Assembly: GCA_021401465.1 (NCBI GenBank)
Contig: JADDMT010000007.1
Coordinates: 248,001-312,000 of the forward strand
DNA from: Teratosphaeria epicoccoides
Lineage: Eukaryota > Ascomycota > Dothideomycetes > Mycosphaerellales > Teratosphaeriaceae
Length of the DNA: 64,000 nucleotides
Direction: 5' to 3'
The position numbers and the translations under genes are program-made. Below are positions 11,157 to 21,342 of this stretch, in pieces. The notes below the pieces were generated by a model that was given only the letters and a program-made list of their open reading frames with translations, had not been told where the DNA came from and made no database searches. Numbering within the stretch: the stretch's first letter is position 1; the number at the start of each line of letters is the position of its first letter.

Positions 11157-12765
11157 TCAAGCCGGCTGCGGATCGATAGTCTTTCCCTCCAAAATCGTCG
11201 CCCATCCAATCAACCGCCAATGCTTCTCGATACGCCGACTCATCGCCACCTTCTCGCCCGGCTCGGTACATGCCGGAGAAAGCAACTGCAGCTTCGCAAT
11301 ATCGGCCTTCACAGCCACGACCTTGGCACCAGAAGCTGTCGAACCAATGTTGACCATCACGATCTCGTTCTTGGCGAGCTTCGTGACCTTGGCTTGCTTG
11401 CCATCTGCGGTCTTGACGCCGAGCAGGCGACGTAGCAAAAAGTAGTTGACTTCCAGCTCTGTGTAAATCTTCGGAAGCTTGCCCTTAAGACCGAGCACGA
11501 AGCCCACAAGACGATCGGCTCGGCAGAGTGTGGGATCGATGCGGGTGCCGACACCGATGAGGCCACCAGGGACGGCGAACTTGAGGCTATTTTGCTCGGT
11601 GTAGAGTGAGACGACTCGAGAGAAGATTGGCTTGCATTGAATTGCGCCTTTGTCGTCCTTCGAGACGATACCGGGTCGGATCTCGATTTCATCGCCGAGC
11701 TTCAGGATACCGGTGAGGATTGAGCCACCTGCAACGCCGCCTTGTAGCTCCTCGATCTCTGAACCAGGCTTGTTGACGTCGAATGATCGAATTACAATTA
11801 GGTGCGGATTCTCCTGGAACTGACGTTTGGGTACCGGGATGTGCGTGCACAGCAGCTCGTTAATGGCATCGATGTTGAATTTGAGCTGGGCGGAGATGGG
11901 GACGATTGGTGAGCCATCAGCGACTGTGCCTCGGATGAATTTCTTGATGGAGTCGTAGTGGGTGCCGGCAGCCTCTTCCCGCATCAAATCGACCTTGTTC
12001 TGCAGAATGATAATGTGTTGCAGCTTCATGATCTCAATGGCCGCCAAGTGTTCTGAGGTTTGTGGTTGTGGGCAAGTCTCGTTACCTGCGATGAGGAGGA
12101 GCGCAGCGTCCATGACTGCAGCTCCTGACAACATGGTGCTCATGAGGATGTCGTGGCCAGGGCAGTCGACGAATCTGGGACTATGTAAGCAAGCATTTTC
12201 TCTTCCTCCCACTCTTCTGCGACACTTACGAGACATGCCGCTGTAATCTGTATGTGCCTCCACATCCTTCTCTCTCACACGGCGGATCGACTTCTTTCTC
12301 GCTCTTGTAACTCCTATAACATGTCGGACGCGGGCACTCCTTGTTGTCACACTTGTACACTTTCGCGTTGGCATAACCCAGCTTAATTGTGATATTACGC
12401 TCCAATTCGGTTTTGAATCGCACCGTCTGCACTCCCGATATCGCCTTGACGACCGTAGACTTACCATGCGCCACGTGACCGATTGTGCCAATGTTGATGG
12501 TCGCCTGTCTGCAAATAATCTCTGGGGACAAAGGAGTGAGTTCTGCCGGGTTGATCTTGTTGGCGTCTGGTTGCTCTGGCAGGACGGGCTTTGCCGCTAC
12601 GGCTGCGGCTGCTGCATTTGACTTCTTGAGTGCGGATTTTGGTGCTGGCGCAGGGCCCTTCTCGCGTGGCTCCTCTACATCGTCGGGTTGAGGCTCGAGG
12701 CCAGGTGATTGTGGAGGGCTCTCGTCATGTTCGTCGTCGGAAGGGTAGTCGCCGTTGGTCGTCAT
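11157..12765 (-). CDS. GCD11: Translation initiation factor eIF2 subunit gamma
   Basis: GTP-binding subunit of eIF2, which delivers initiator Met-tRNA to the 40S ribosome. Exons 12765-12230 and 12174-11157 are separated by a 55-bp intron. The join restores LQRHVS/FVDCPGHD, so the acceptor is TCCCAG rather than the CATAG six bases earlier; the product is 517 aa. Visible GTPase motifs are G1 GHVAHGKST (about 96-104), G3 DCPGHD, G4 NKVD and G5 SAQ. The Cys-rich knuckle CDNKECPRPTC typical of eIF2 gamma is present. The C-terminus matches the family (SRRIEKHWRLIGWATI). An in-frame ATG at 12933 would add 56 unconserved residues, so the start at MTTNGDYPS is preferred. Confidence 0.97.
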
Positions 12766-13322
12766 ATTTACTCGATGTTGTTGATTTCTAGCGGTAAATT
12801 GATCTGAGCTTGAAGTTGAGGCGGAGGCTTTGTTTGATTTGTTGTCGGCGATGCGAAGGCGATTCTTTGAAGTTGGCGAGATGTGACTCCAAAATTCCCA
12901 CAGCCAATCATGACCATCAATCGCCAGCCCCACTTGTGCGCCTGAGGCTTGAAAGCGGAAATGTTACCGCGAGACGCTCTTGTTTCGCGCCTCCGCCATG
13001 TCACGAACGCTCACAGGAGAAGCTGGACGAGCTCAAAGACATCTACAACGGTGACCATTTCTTCCACCGTCTATAATCGACCCAAATCTGCCGCTACTTG
13101 AGGGTATATAGTCACAATGTCGTTGTCCGAGATTGCCCGCATGCATTATTCCCTGACGCCAGGTATATGAAAGCGTTTGTTCCCATCGATGCAGGCTGTC
13201 TTCAGATACACCACTTCTGAGCACGGGGGACGCAGTAGCAGACACTTTCAGAGGAGCTTCTCTTTGGGACCCTTTCTCTATATAGCTCTCACGACGACCA
13301 TCGAAGTCTCCAATCAGGTCCA
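12766..13322. other. Short intergenic stretch, divergent promoter region
   Basis: About 560 bp between the eIF2 gamma start (minus strand) and the small acidic-repeat gene (plus strand). No coding-like frame was seen beyond short ones. Confidence 0.5.
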
Positions 13323-13868
13323 ATGGCAATTATGGCGAGCAAATTTTCGTGGGAAGACGACACGGAAAACAGATAGCCATTACGCCCGACAGAAGAAGAT
13401 GAAAAGCTGCCAAGGCCGACTGGGTCAATGTCAATAACGGAAAGCGAGTTCTTCTCGCAAGATGACGCCGAAGACGATCGCGCGCTAGATTCATCTCCAG
13501 CTTCAGCTCTAGCTCCAAGTCAAATGTCGCACACAGCAAGCAATGTCTTCTGGCAGGATGACGCAGAAGACGAGCAGGCCGTGCCCAAGGTAGTTCGAAC
13601 GGAGTCAGATTCAATAGGCACCAATGTGGTAGACCAAAACTCCCTCGCGAAGCACCCCCAGGCGCCAGCAAGCAGCGAACATCACGGATTCACGCGAACT
13701 CTGCCGCACACATCAACGGGCGACCGAAATCTACGACTGACTCAGGCGCAACTATCAGACGATGAAGTATCATACGACAGTGTGTTCGAGATGGTGTGGG
13801 ATCTGCGCTCGAGAAGAGAGCGGTCACGCGTAAGAAGAGAGCGCTTCGGCTTGCAAAGCACCAGGTGA
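13323..13868 (+). pseudogene. Small acidic-repeat protein gene with one in-frame stop
   Basis: From an ATG at 13428 an uninterrupted frame encodes 146 aa rich in Asp, Glu and Ser. The same frame extends upstream to an ATG at 13323, interrupted only by a TAG at 13374-13376. An acidic aromatic motif occurs three times in this frame: FSWEDDTEN before the stop, FFSQDDAEDD just after 13428, and VFWQDDAEDE about 30 residues further on. The repeat across the stop suggests one ancestral protein. The tail is basic (SRRERSRVRRERFG). I do not recognise a family. The first segment could also be a 17-codon upstream ORF, with translation starting at 13428, in which case the downstream gene is intact. Confidence 0.45.
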
Positions 13869-14595
13869 GCAATAGTAAGGCAAGTCACGAAGCGTCTGCA
13901 CGCTAAGCTTCAAAAAATTCTGCTCATCGTTCATTGTATCATCGGTTTCGTATCTGTATAGTGATCATACCGTTTGTCAGCATGGTGCATAATGAAGCGA
14001 CAGACGGCAGTGGTGGAGCTACTCATCGATCGACCACAGATCTTACTTCACAGCATATCGCACACAATAGTCGAAGCTGTTATTTCAATCGCGAAACCAG
14101 GTGCTTGGGTCCACTGACGTATCTGCGCACTTTTGCAGGCTAATGAACTCATGCAAATATACCTGCCCAGCGGAGAGCATCTTCCAGCGTGAAAGTCCAG
14201 TATTCCTATCAAGGACGCCGAAAATGTTGCCTGTCAACCTGATACACCGCAACACGCCGAAGACCAACAGAATGCAAGCAGCTTCTTTTCGCGCTTTGCT
14301 GGCTCGATGCTAGAGGATCTCGAATGACGGCGGCGATCCGCTAAATATTCCGGATATTTCTGCTACCAGGGTCATTGCTAGACATTGGAGCGTCTATCCC
14401 ATACAACAAAAAAGCCGGGACTATGCAATATCACATTTATGCCTGCACCAGCTATGAAGTTAATTGTCGGCGCCTTTAGCGGATCATACCGCCCAGCAGC
14501 GCTGTCACACTCACAACCTCGTGAACCTATACATACACACGCAGAACTCTCCAAATCGAGTGGCATCCTTGCAAAACATACACTTCACGAATACG
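13869..14595. other. Intergenic stretch, nothing recognised
   Basis: About 730 bp between the acidic-repeat gene and the RING-like gene. Only short, unconvincing frames. Confidence 0.5.
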
Positions 14596-15444
14596 ATGCC
14601 AGAACCATCGTCCCAAAGTCTGCAGAGCATGGATCGAGCGCGATTTCTCGAGGTACAACTGACGCCCGTGGACATGAGCACGCTTCGAGATGCCGACGAC
14701 ATCGACTGCTTCATAAGCTTCACGGCCACGGATCAGCTGGCAAGACTTACTTGTACACACAAATTTTGCAGAGAGTGCATAACTACATGGCAACAAGAGC
14801 CAGGAACGAACAAATGTCCCTCCTGCAGAAATGTCCTAGTCAGACTGCAGCCTGATGACGATCGGGACATGCCAAGTCCAGCAGCTGAAGACTTTCGAGA
14901 TCTTGGGAGATGGCTAAGATAATGGAGCTTGTGACCGGGCTTCGACTTCGCAGAGGACGACGGGAAAATCGTTCGTACTGCGCCAAGAATCCGTACCGCG
15001 GCCGACCAATGGATACCTGAAGACCGTAACGTCGTCGATCCCTCAGATGGCAGGTCCAAGTCCTTCGCTTGAGGCGATCTCTTCGATGACGAACTCTTAG
15101 GGCCTTCCACAATGATGGCTGCGGGAGGCCGAAATCAACACAACCCAGCGCTGTTCGCATCGGCAGAGCCACATATTCGGTCGTACCGAGCATCAAGTGA
15201 GCTGAACTACTGCATCATATGGCGTTATGATAATATGGACCGTCTCCGCATTGGGTGTGAGGCGAAGAGACACTACTGCTACTACGCAGCGGCGATAGCC
15301 TCAGACTCTCAATCAGCGCAATCGAGTCAAACCAGAGTGTTTCCGCAGGCGTACGAGCCTCCGTTCACGGCGCTCGAGGGCCATGTAATTGCGATGGCAT
15401 GGATGCTTCCGTGCATTTCTGCGCTGTCCCGCAACGTACACTAG
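14596..15444 (+). pseudogene. RING-finger protein gene with in-frame stops
   Basis: The ATG at 14596 opens a frame whose first 108 codons contain a RING-like zinc motif: DIDCFIS, LTCTHKFCRECI and NKCPSC. This resembles fungal RING ubiquitin ligases, but the second zinc-binding Cys is Ser (CFIS instead of CxxC). The frame ends at TAA 14920-14922 and meets TGA at 14932-14934. It then continues, still in phase, through a coding-like acidic stretch (GFDFAEDDGKIV...DQWIPEDRNVVDPSD) to TGA 15070-15072, and stays open to TAG at 15442-15444. A 78-bp GT-AG intron (14876-14953) would remove the first two stops without changing phase, but its donor GTCCAG is poor. Either a decaying gene, a poorly spliced gene, or a short 108-aa product. 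Whether the part after 15072 was ever coding is doubtful. Confidence 0.5.
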
Positions 15445-16070
15445 GACGCAGCCGATGCGGTTCGCGCTTATGCAGACGTCCTAGTCGCTTATGTCACGGA
15501 CATGTGCAATCACGATGAGTAGTGTCGGCCGTGCTCGTGGTACGAAGTGTATGTAGAGCTGGGTGAGACATAACCCCTGCATGTGCTGGTCAGGTCGCGA
15601 CTGCTTTGCCCTCACTTCTCTGATGCCCTTCTCTTGTCCCGTTCCTAGAATGTCACACAGCAGATTGCCGACCCCCAGTACACACGAGGGCTCTCCTGAC
15701 CTCTTTACCAGAGTTGACCCACATGCAAGGCAAGGTGACCCATAAAGGTCGCCGATGGACACCAGGCCAATTATTCTCATTGTCAACCAGCAAGATGTCC
15801 TTCAGCGGTGCATCCGTACAGGCTTACATGTGCTGATCCAACATTGAAATCGTCTCTCATCGACCCTGGTTGCAGAAGTGGAGCCGAACCGACCAGGCCT
15901 GATTGGAGCAACAAATCGAGGTGGCAGCAAAGTTGCGCCGAAGCTCAGCATCCTTCAATGTTGATGCAGCCGCACTGTTATGTGCTCTCCCTGTCGACGA
16001 GTTTCGGATATCTCAGACGTTTGCCTGTGACTTGTGCTTGACAACTGGACGCATTGTCAGTTAGAGCGGC
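15445..16070. other. Intergenic stretch upstream of Helo-like gene
   Basis: About 630 bp with short open frames only; presumed to contain the promoter of the gene starting at 16071. Confidence 0.5.
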
Positions 16071-18108
16071 ATGGCAGAAGCGCTGGGCATCGCGTCCGGT
16101 GCAGTCCAGATTGCGTCCTTTGCGGCGGAAGTGGGCAGCGCGCTGTGCAAGTACTCCAAAGATTTTCGCAATGCCGGCAGCGATGTAACAGCCCTCGTGC
16201 ACGAGACAGACCTTATCGTCAAAGCCCTGACGGGACTCAGGCCGTTGCTCAGCTCGCCAGAACAACAAGCCTCATTTTCTGCGACCTTGCTGAAGGAGAC
16301 GCAGGAAGTTCTTTCTGGCTGCAGAAATGTATTCAGCGATCTCGATGCTGGACTGGACTACTGGAAGAAAAAGAGCGAGAATGGCAAGCTGCCGTTCTGG
16401 GTGCGAGGGCAGTGGCCGCTTCGCAAAGCGCGCCTGATTGTCCTCCAAGAAACGCTGAGTCGCTACGGTCAGGTGTTGTCATTGATGCTGGCAGTCGTGC
16501 AATTTGCTGAGGGCAAGAAGCTTGCGTGAGTGTCTGCAATTTGCATCCAGGCAGCTCTGGGTGGCCTGACATACTTGCAGGACAAAACATGATCTTTCGC
16601 AGCTGCAGAAGCAACTTGAGCAGTTGACTCTAGCCAATCAGACACTTTCCAGGTCCAACGAGTCTCTGTCAAAGTCGCACGAGGTGCTGTCGATGTTGAG
16701 TGTGAGCCCAAAGCAGTATGCTCAAGCTGCCTCCATAGCACTGGTCGAGCCGACGCCGAGACAGCATGACACATTAAGTAAGACGGATACTGCGAGAGAG
16801 CAAACAGGAACCATCGCGTCCAGGTGTCACGCTCTAGTACGTGTCCCGAGCTGTGGGCAGGACGGTCCTCCAAAGGACGACCCAAGCTTCAAGCACTTGT
16901 TGCTGTGCAAGCAAGCCGTCGAAGGGTTAGCAATCCAGCTGGAGCTGGCCATTTCCAAATGCCAAGCGCATAGCGAGGCGTCTCTGCATCGAAACGTGAT
17001 TAAGGGGAGCTGGGATATCTTGCAGCAGCATGTCTGTCGGTATCTGGGCAACGAGTGGCAAGCTGCAAATGGATCCAATGTCCCAGGTGGCAATGCGGAC
17101 AAGTGCCGGAAGTCGAGATCGGCGAGACATAATCCAGATCATTGCCCTGACGTACCGCAGCGGGAGGCCCTAAAAGGACATAGTGGTGGACCTGCAAGAC
17201 CCGCGCCTGCCCATGTCCAGCCAGTGGCATCAAACTGTACTGCGCAGACTTTGCCTAACAAGCAGTGCACGCCTGCATCCTTAAAGTACGCCAGGTACTC
17301 GCCCAATGCGATTGCAATGCCCCAAAGGCCACCAGATTACGCTCCCTCGCAATCGAGTCTGCTCGGAGCGGCATCAATGCAGTCAAGCAATAGCTTTCAC
17401 CGGCTTCCACAGACGGAGGGCAGCCGCACGCTTCGTGCTTTTGAAGAGCACCCGGCGGACGTACACGCAATCCGTGCCCAGCCCGGCCATGACACTCGAT
17501 ACGGACAACCAGCAGACTCGACCATGGTCAGACCCGGAATCAAAATAGCCACAGAGTCCGGCTGGCAAGATGCTGATTGGCAGCCCTTGATCCCGGACGA
17601 AGACAGCTCGTTGCCACCGTCTGGGCACGAGGTCTCCCTCCATTCACCACCAACACTTCCCGAACCTGAAGATTGCTGCAAGAGCCAGTCAGAGATTGCA
17701 GGCCATCCAGACCACGAGGAGCCTCAGTCCTCCCTGCGCTGGCATTCTTTGTTCCCAACCGAGGACGACGACATCTCTCCCAACGCGCCCCCTCACGAAG
17801 CTCCCGCACAGTCTCCAACAGGAACAATCACCAGCAACGAGCCTTGCTCCCGCTACCCGGAAGAGAAGAAGCGCCGTCGTGATGAAGATGATGAGCATCT
17901 ACGCACATCGCCGAAGCGTCAGCGGCAATGCGATCAAGAGCTGTGTCTGCCTGATCCTGGACGAGAGGCAGCGACGCCGTCGCCAGAAGGAGAGAGCGCC
18001 ACGCTTGAAGTAGAGGAGACGTCATTCGAACGAGCACGGGCGTCAGCTCTTGACTTGGGAGCCGCTGAGCTTTTGAAGCGCTGGACGAGGGTCGAAGTGG
18101 TTGCTTGA
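16071..18108 (+). CDS. Helo/PigL-like N-terminal domain protein with disordered tail
   Basis: Exons 16071-16525 and 16581-18108 are joined across a 55-bp GTGAGT...GCAG intron, giving 660 aa. Residues 1 to about 150 resemble the fungal N-terminal domain found at the front of STAND/NLR-like proteins (MAEALGIASGAVQIASFAAEV, then alternating helices). Residues about 153-190 form a coiled coil (LQKQLEQLTLANQTLSRS). The remaining roughly 450 residues are low-complexity, rich in Ser, Pro, Gln and Glu, with a basic nuclear-type signal (KKRRRDEDDEHLRTSPKRQR). There is no NACHT or NB-ARC ATPase and no repeat domain, so this is a stand-alone version. The family is linked with fungal self/non-self signalling; the role here is not known. 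Confidence 0.8.
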
Positions 18109-18374
18109 GCTGACCCATTTTTTGCTATCTTTGAGAAACAGAAAGGAGTGACGCAATGCGATGTTGATCCGGGATCAAGAGCTGCGCTACTACTGGCCGA
18201 TGAGGCCATCGCACTCGAACGGTTGACCACGCCCGCGGCTGCGCTGGACGATGGCTTGAAACGGTGATTCCGTTATCAGACGACGTTGGCAAAGTGGAAT
18301 ACATGTGCCAGCCATTGAAGCCGACGATGCTTGATTCCTACAAAATCCTGCTCACCAGCACTACAGCCAAACAC

Positions 18375-18854
18375 TCAGGAAAGCGGGGCGTCGAGCGGCA
18401 GTCCCGCGCCTGCAATCAGTGCGCGAATACAAACGAACCCCTTTCGCGCAGCGTCCCAACCGTCGACTCTGATATCCCCAATCGCCGGCAGCGCCCCCCT
18501 ATGTACAACATCCCAATCAGCCCAGGCCCAAACAAAGCATCCCCCCTCCACAGCCTGAACGTCCTCAAACGGCTCCTCCGACTTCGTCACCACGGCAATC
18601 GTCAACCCGTACGCCACGAGCGGCGCGGCCTTGAACTCCGCGCAAAACGTGATCGTCCCCGCCGAAACCCGGACACCGGTAACGGGCACGACGACCGGGA
18701 CATTCTGCCCGTCCACAAAGACGACGAACCAGCCTTCGGGCTCCTCGGGCCTGCTGTCGACCGAGAAGCTGAGAGCTTGGTCCGCGAGCTTGATCATCGT
18801 GGTCGTGCCGGTCGGGGCGCCGAGGACGGGGATGGGGAGGAGGTCGTGGTTGCT

Positions 18855-18925
<71 letters not shown>

Positions 18926-19085
18926 CGCGGGAGGGTCTTAGAGGGAGTTGCGCACCGCGGGCTGTGTGCGAGATTTGTAGTAGGATGTCGTCGCTGACGT
19001 CGGGGAAGCCGTTGGGGAGAGGGAATTCATTTGAATGGGATCTGGCCTGCGACGTCGTCCCTGCTGGCAAGCGAGCGAGCGACAC
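18375..19085 (-). CDS. Unidentified protein with long proline homopolymer
   Basis: The minus-strand frame encodes a coding-like C-terminal half (WFVVFVDGQNVPVVVPVTGV, then VAYGLTIAVVTKSEEPFED) ending at 18375. It is preceded by about 23 consecutive prolines encoded by the 71-base C run (G on the plus strand). No ATG opens this frame; the upstream limit is a GTG, so a 5' exon is missing from the model. A nearby ATG at 19155 opens a different frame that looks like a mitochondrial presequence (MLQSRVTPALALPQSG). A splice or one-base slip near 19030 could connect them. The homopolymer length decides the frame relation between the two halves and cannot be trusted. I do not recognise the family. 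Confidence 0.45.
18855..18925 (+). repeat. Poly(G) homopolymer of 71 bases
   Basis: Uninterrupted run of 71 G on the plus strand (poly-C on the coding strand of the gene at 18375-19085). Far longer than any other homopolymer here. It may be a real hypervariable tract or a sequencing/assembly artefact. Confidence 0.95.
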
Positions 19086-19155
19086 GAGCGGCGCGGATGT
19101 TGTTGATGCCGGACTGGGGAAGAGCGAGCGCGGGGGTCACGCGTGATTGAAGCAT

Positions 19156-19603
19156 GGGGGTTTTTTTTTTCAGCGAATGTATTGGAGTGAGTGGCTGCGG
19201 CTTGAAAAGGGCCAGTGGGCTTTGAGAGGTTGGTGGGAAGACGCGTGATGCTGTTGATGTGCTGACGGGAGAGAGGAGACAAGCGAGGGAGCCAGCCCAC
19301 GACTGATCATCATGCTCACTTACCTTATTCTCTTCCACGCTATAAGGTAATGTTCAAGTCATGGTCTGATGCAGACAGGAAATGATGAAGGGCCCCGGGC
19401 TGTACCGTACACCCACCCATTACCATTTCAAACCATAGCATGCTCCTTGTATGGGCCTCATGACCAAACCCCTCCCGCGTGCAGGATGTCGATCATCGCC
19501 TTTCCCCAACGCCATCGCTTCCCACAATCAAATCTCGTCCGGAATCAAACCCACTGGCAGGCAAGCAAGCAGAGAAGCAAGCAGAGAAGCAAGCAAACTC
19601 CTC
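19156..19603. other. Intergenic stretch between unknown gene and Pol delta subunit
   Basis: About 450 bp. Contains a T10 run near 19160 and a short AAGCAAGCAGAG-type direct repeat near 19560-19595. No gene recognised. Confidence 0.5.
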
Positions 19604-21202
19604 TCACCCAATTCTCTCTCCTTCATCCCCCATAAACACTCCAAAGGTGACGACTTCACACTCCAAGCTCTCCAGATCCAGCAGCACCACCTTCCCCGTC
19701 TCCCTGAACGACGGGACCGCGACCAGCCGGACGTGCTGCCCCTGCGGACCCTCCAGCACGTCCGTTGCGAACTGTGGCTGGTCGCCCACGCAGAAGACGT
19801 GCGGACACTCCTCGAGCACGAATTGGTCGCCATCCTGGAAGGGATAACACCACAGCGTGTCGGGAGCTGTGGGGGCGACGAGCCTCCACCGCAACATGGC
19901 CTCCATCATTTCCAGTCGGTTCTCGGAGGGGAGGTATTTGTCGATGTCGTTGACGGGTTGTCCAGCGGTGGCGAGGAACGACCAGCCGTCGAGGTTGAAG
20001 GCGGCGGGGTTGGTGGTGGTGGAGAACCAGGAGGGGTTGGTGGTGGTGGAGAACCAGGAGGGGTCGGAGTGTTTGGGGCCCGTGGACGGGTTCATGTAGG
20101 TGCGGGCGTGCGGGAACAGAGCGGCGTGGATGGGGGGTTGCGGGAGGGCGGTGGAGGTCGGATCGTGTTCGCCCGGGAGGAGGGTGATGGGGAGGGTGGG
20201 GAGGAGGGTGGCGAGCCAGGTGTCGAGACGGTCTGTCGGAGCGGCGTTGTAGGTGGAGGCGTCGTAGCCGTATTTGCGGGTGGCGCCTGCGAGGGTCTTT
20301 TTGGCGGTGGCGACGTCTTCGCGGGAGGGGATGGGGGAGGCGTGGGAGAGGGAGTTGCCGGCGACGATGAGGCGCGAGATTTGGGCCGCGTGGGCTTGGT
20401 CGGTGGGTGATGAGGATTCGCCCAGGAGGAACTCCATGAGGAGGTCGAGGGTGAGGGTGTCGCCTTGGTCGCCGGAGATGCCGAGGCCGGAGACGATGGC
20501 GACTTTGCCTGAGGGAGGTCTTGTCGGCCTCTTGTTTGATGTCTCGAGGGCGGCTTCGCCGTCTTCGCGCTCCCAACGTGGTGGTTGGCGTGGGAGGTCG
20601 GGGAGTCGAAGGTCTAAGACTTCGAAATCTCCGTCTCGGTTCTCTGTGCCGACGACGGCGACGATGGCGCCTGTGACCAGCAGACAGCCGCGTAGAAATG
20701 CTCCCGTCAGGCGCAATCGACCACTTTCGTCTTCCAGCATCATCTGCGAGGAGCCGACTTGTCCTCCTCCTCCCCCTCCTCCTCCTCCCGCTGCCGCTTC
20801 ACTGTGAGCCCCTTTCTCGCCGTGCCCCGCCCGCCCAAGGGCGCTGTCGTACTTGAGGCGAGTCGGCGGTGCAGCGATCCAATGCTCCTTCCCGATGTCG
20901 TCGAGCACATTCGGCTTCAAGGGCATTTCCATGTAGATGGTGCCGACCACCCAGCACAGCTCGCCTTGTCGCACGTCCAGCACTCTGTCGACGCGCCTGC
21001 ATCGCTCGCCGGCGACGTCGATGTTCTCAAAGGCCTCGCGGGCCACCCGCTCGACGGCGGGCTTGAGCTGGGCCAGGCGGGCAAAGTACATGTCGGCATA
21101 TTGTTGTTGGTAGTGGCGGTGTTGGGCGGCGGGGAGGCGATAGCGGTGGTGTGGCAGATACGAGGAGGGAGTGCGCGTGAGGGGCTCGCCGGGTGCTGCC
21201 AT
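19604..21202 (-). CDS. POL31: DNA polymerase delta small (B) subunit
   Basis: Structural second subunit of DNA polymerase delta (Pol31 in S. cerevisiae, Cdc1 in fission yeast, POLD2 in animals). Single exon, 532 aa from the ATG at 21202. An upstream in-frame ATG at 21340 is rejected because it lies only 3 bp from the start of the divergent ZW10 gene. The N-terminal part contains an OB-fold region (CWVVGTIYMEMPLKPNVLDDI) and SSQMMLEDESGRLRLTG. The inactive phosphoesterase region includes VAIVSGLGISG, LIVAGNSL, LPGEHDPTSTALPQPP, the family-typical PHARTYMNPSTGP and CPHVFCVGDQP. A Gly run near residue 130 and a duplicated nonapeptide PSWFSTTTN in the C-terminal half are unusual. Confidence 0.96.
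   Translation of the reverse strand: MAAPGEPLTRTPSSYLPHHRYRLPAAQHRHYQQQYADMYFARLAQLKPAVERVAREAFENIDVAGERCRRVDRVLDVRQGELCWVVGTIYMEMPLKPNVLDDIGKEHWIAAPPTRLKYDSALGRAGHGEKGAHSEAAAGGGGGGGGGQVGSSQMMLEDESGRLRLTGAFLRGCLLVTGAIVAVVGTENRDGDFEVLDLRLPDLPRQPPRWEREDGEAALETSNKRPTRPPSGKVAIVSGLGISGDQGDTLTLDLLMEFLLGESSSPTDQAHAAQISRLIVAGNSLSHASPIPSREDVATAKKTLAGATRKYGYDASTYNAAPTDRLDTWLATLLPTLPITLLPGEHDPTSTALPQPPIHAALFPHARTYMNPSTGPKHSDPSWFSTTTNPSWFSTTTNPAAFNLDGWSFLATAGQPVNDIDKYLPSENRLEMMEAMLRWRLVAPTAPDTLWCYPFQDGDQFVLEECPHVFCVGDQPQFATDVLEGPQGQHVRLVAVPSFRETGKVVLLDLESLECEVVTFGVFMGDEGERIG
20010..20063 (-). repeat. 27-bp tandem duplication inside POL31
   Basis: Two near-identical 27-bp units in this interval encode PSWFSTTTN twice in a row on the minus strand. 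The duplication preserves frame. Boundaries may be off by a few bases. Confidence 0.85.
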
Positions 21203-21342
21203 GATACATCGATGGACGGAGGATGTGAGGGGAGCTTCGTGGGGAAGTGATTTGGACGAAAGAGGAAGGTGTAGCGGCGGCGTGTTGCACTTGGCACGGA
21301 AGACGCTCCAGAATGTGAAGGGGTCGAGGGTGAAGGTCATCC
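21203..21342. promoter_or_regulatory. 140-bp bidirectional promoter, POL31/ZW10
   Basis: The only sequence between the two divergent start codons. Both promoters and both 5' leaders must fit here or overlap the opposite gene. Confidence 0.6.

Noticed and set aside
19451..20410. Plus-strand frame of about 320 codons
   Set aside because: Antisense shadow of the Pol delta subunit; Gly/Val repeats without motifs.
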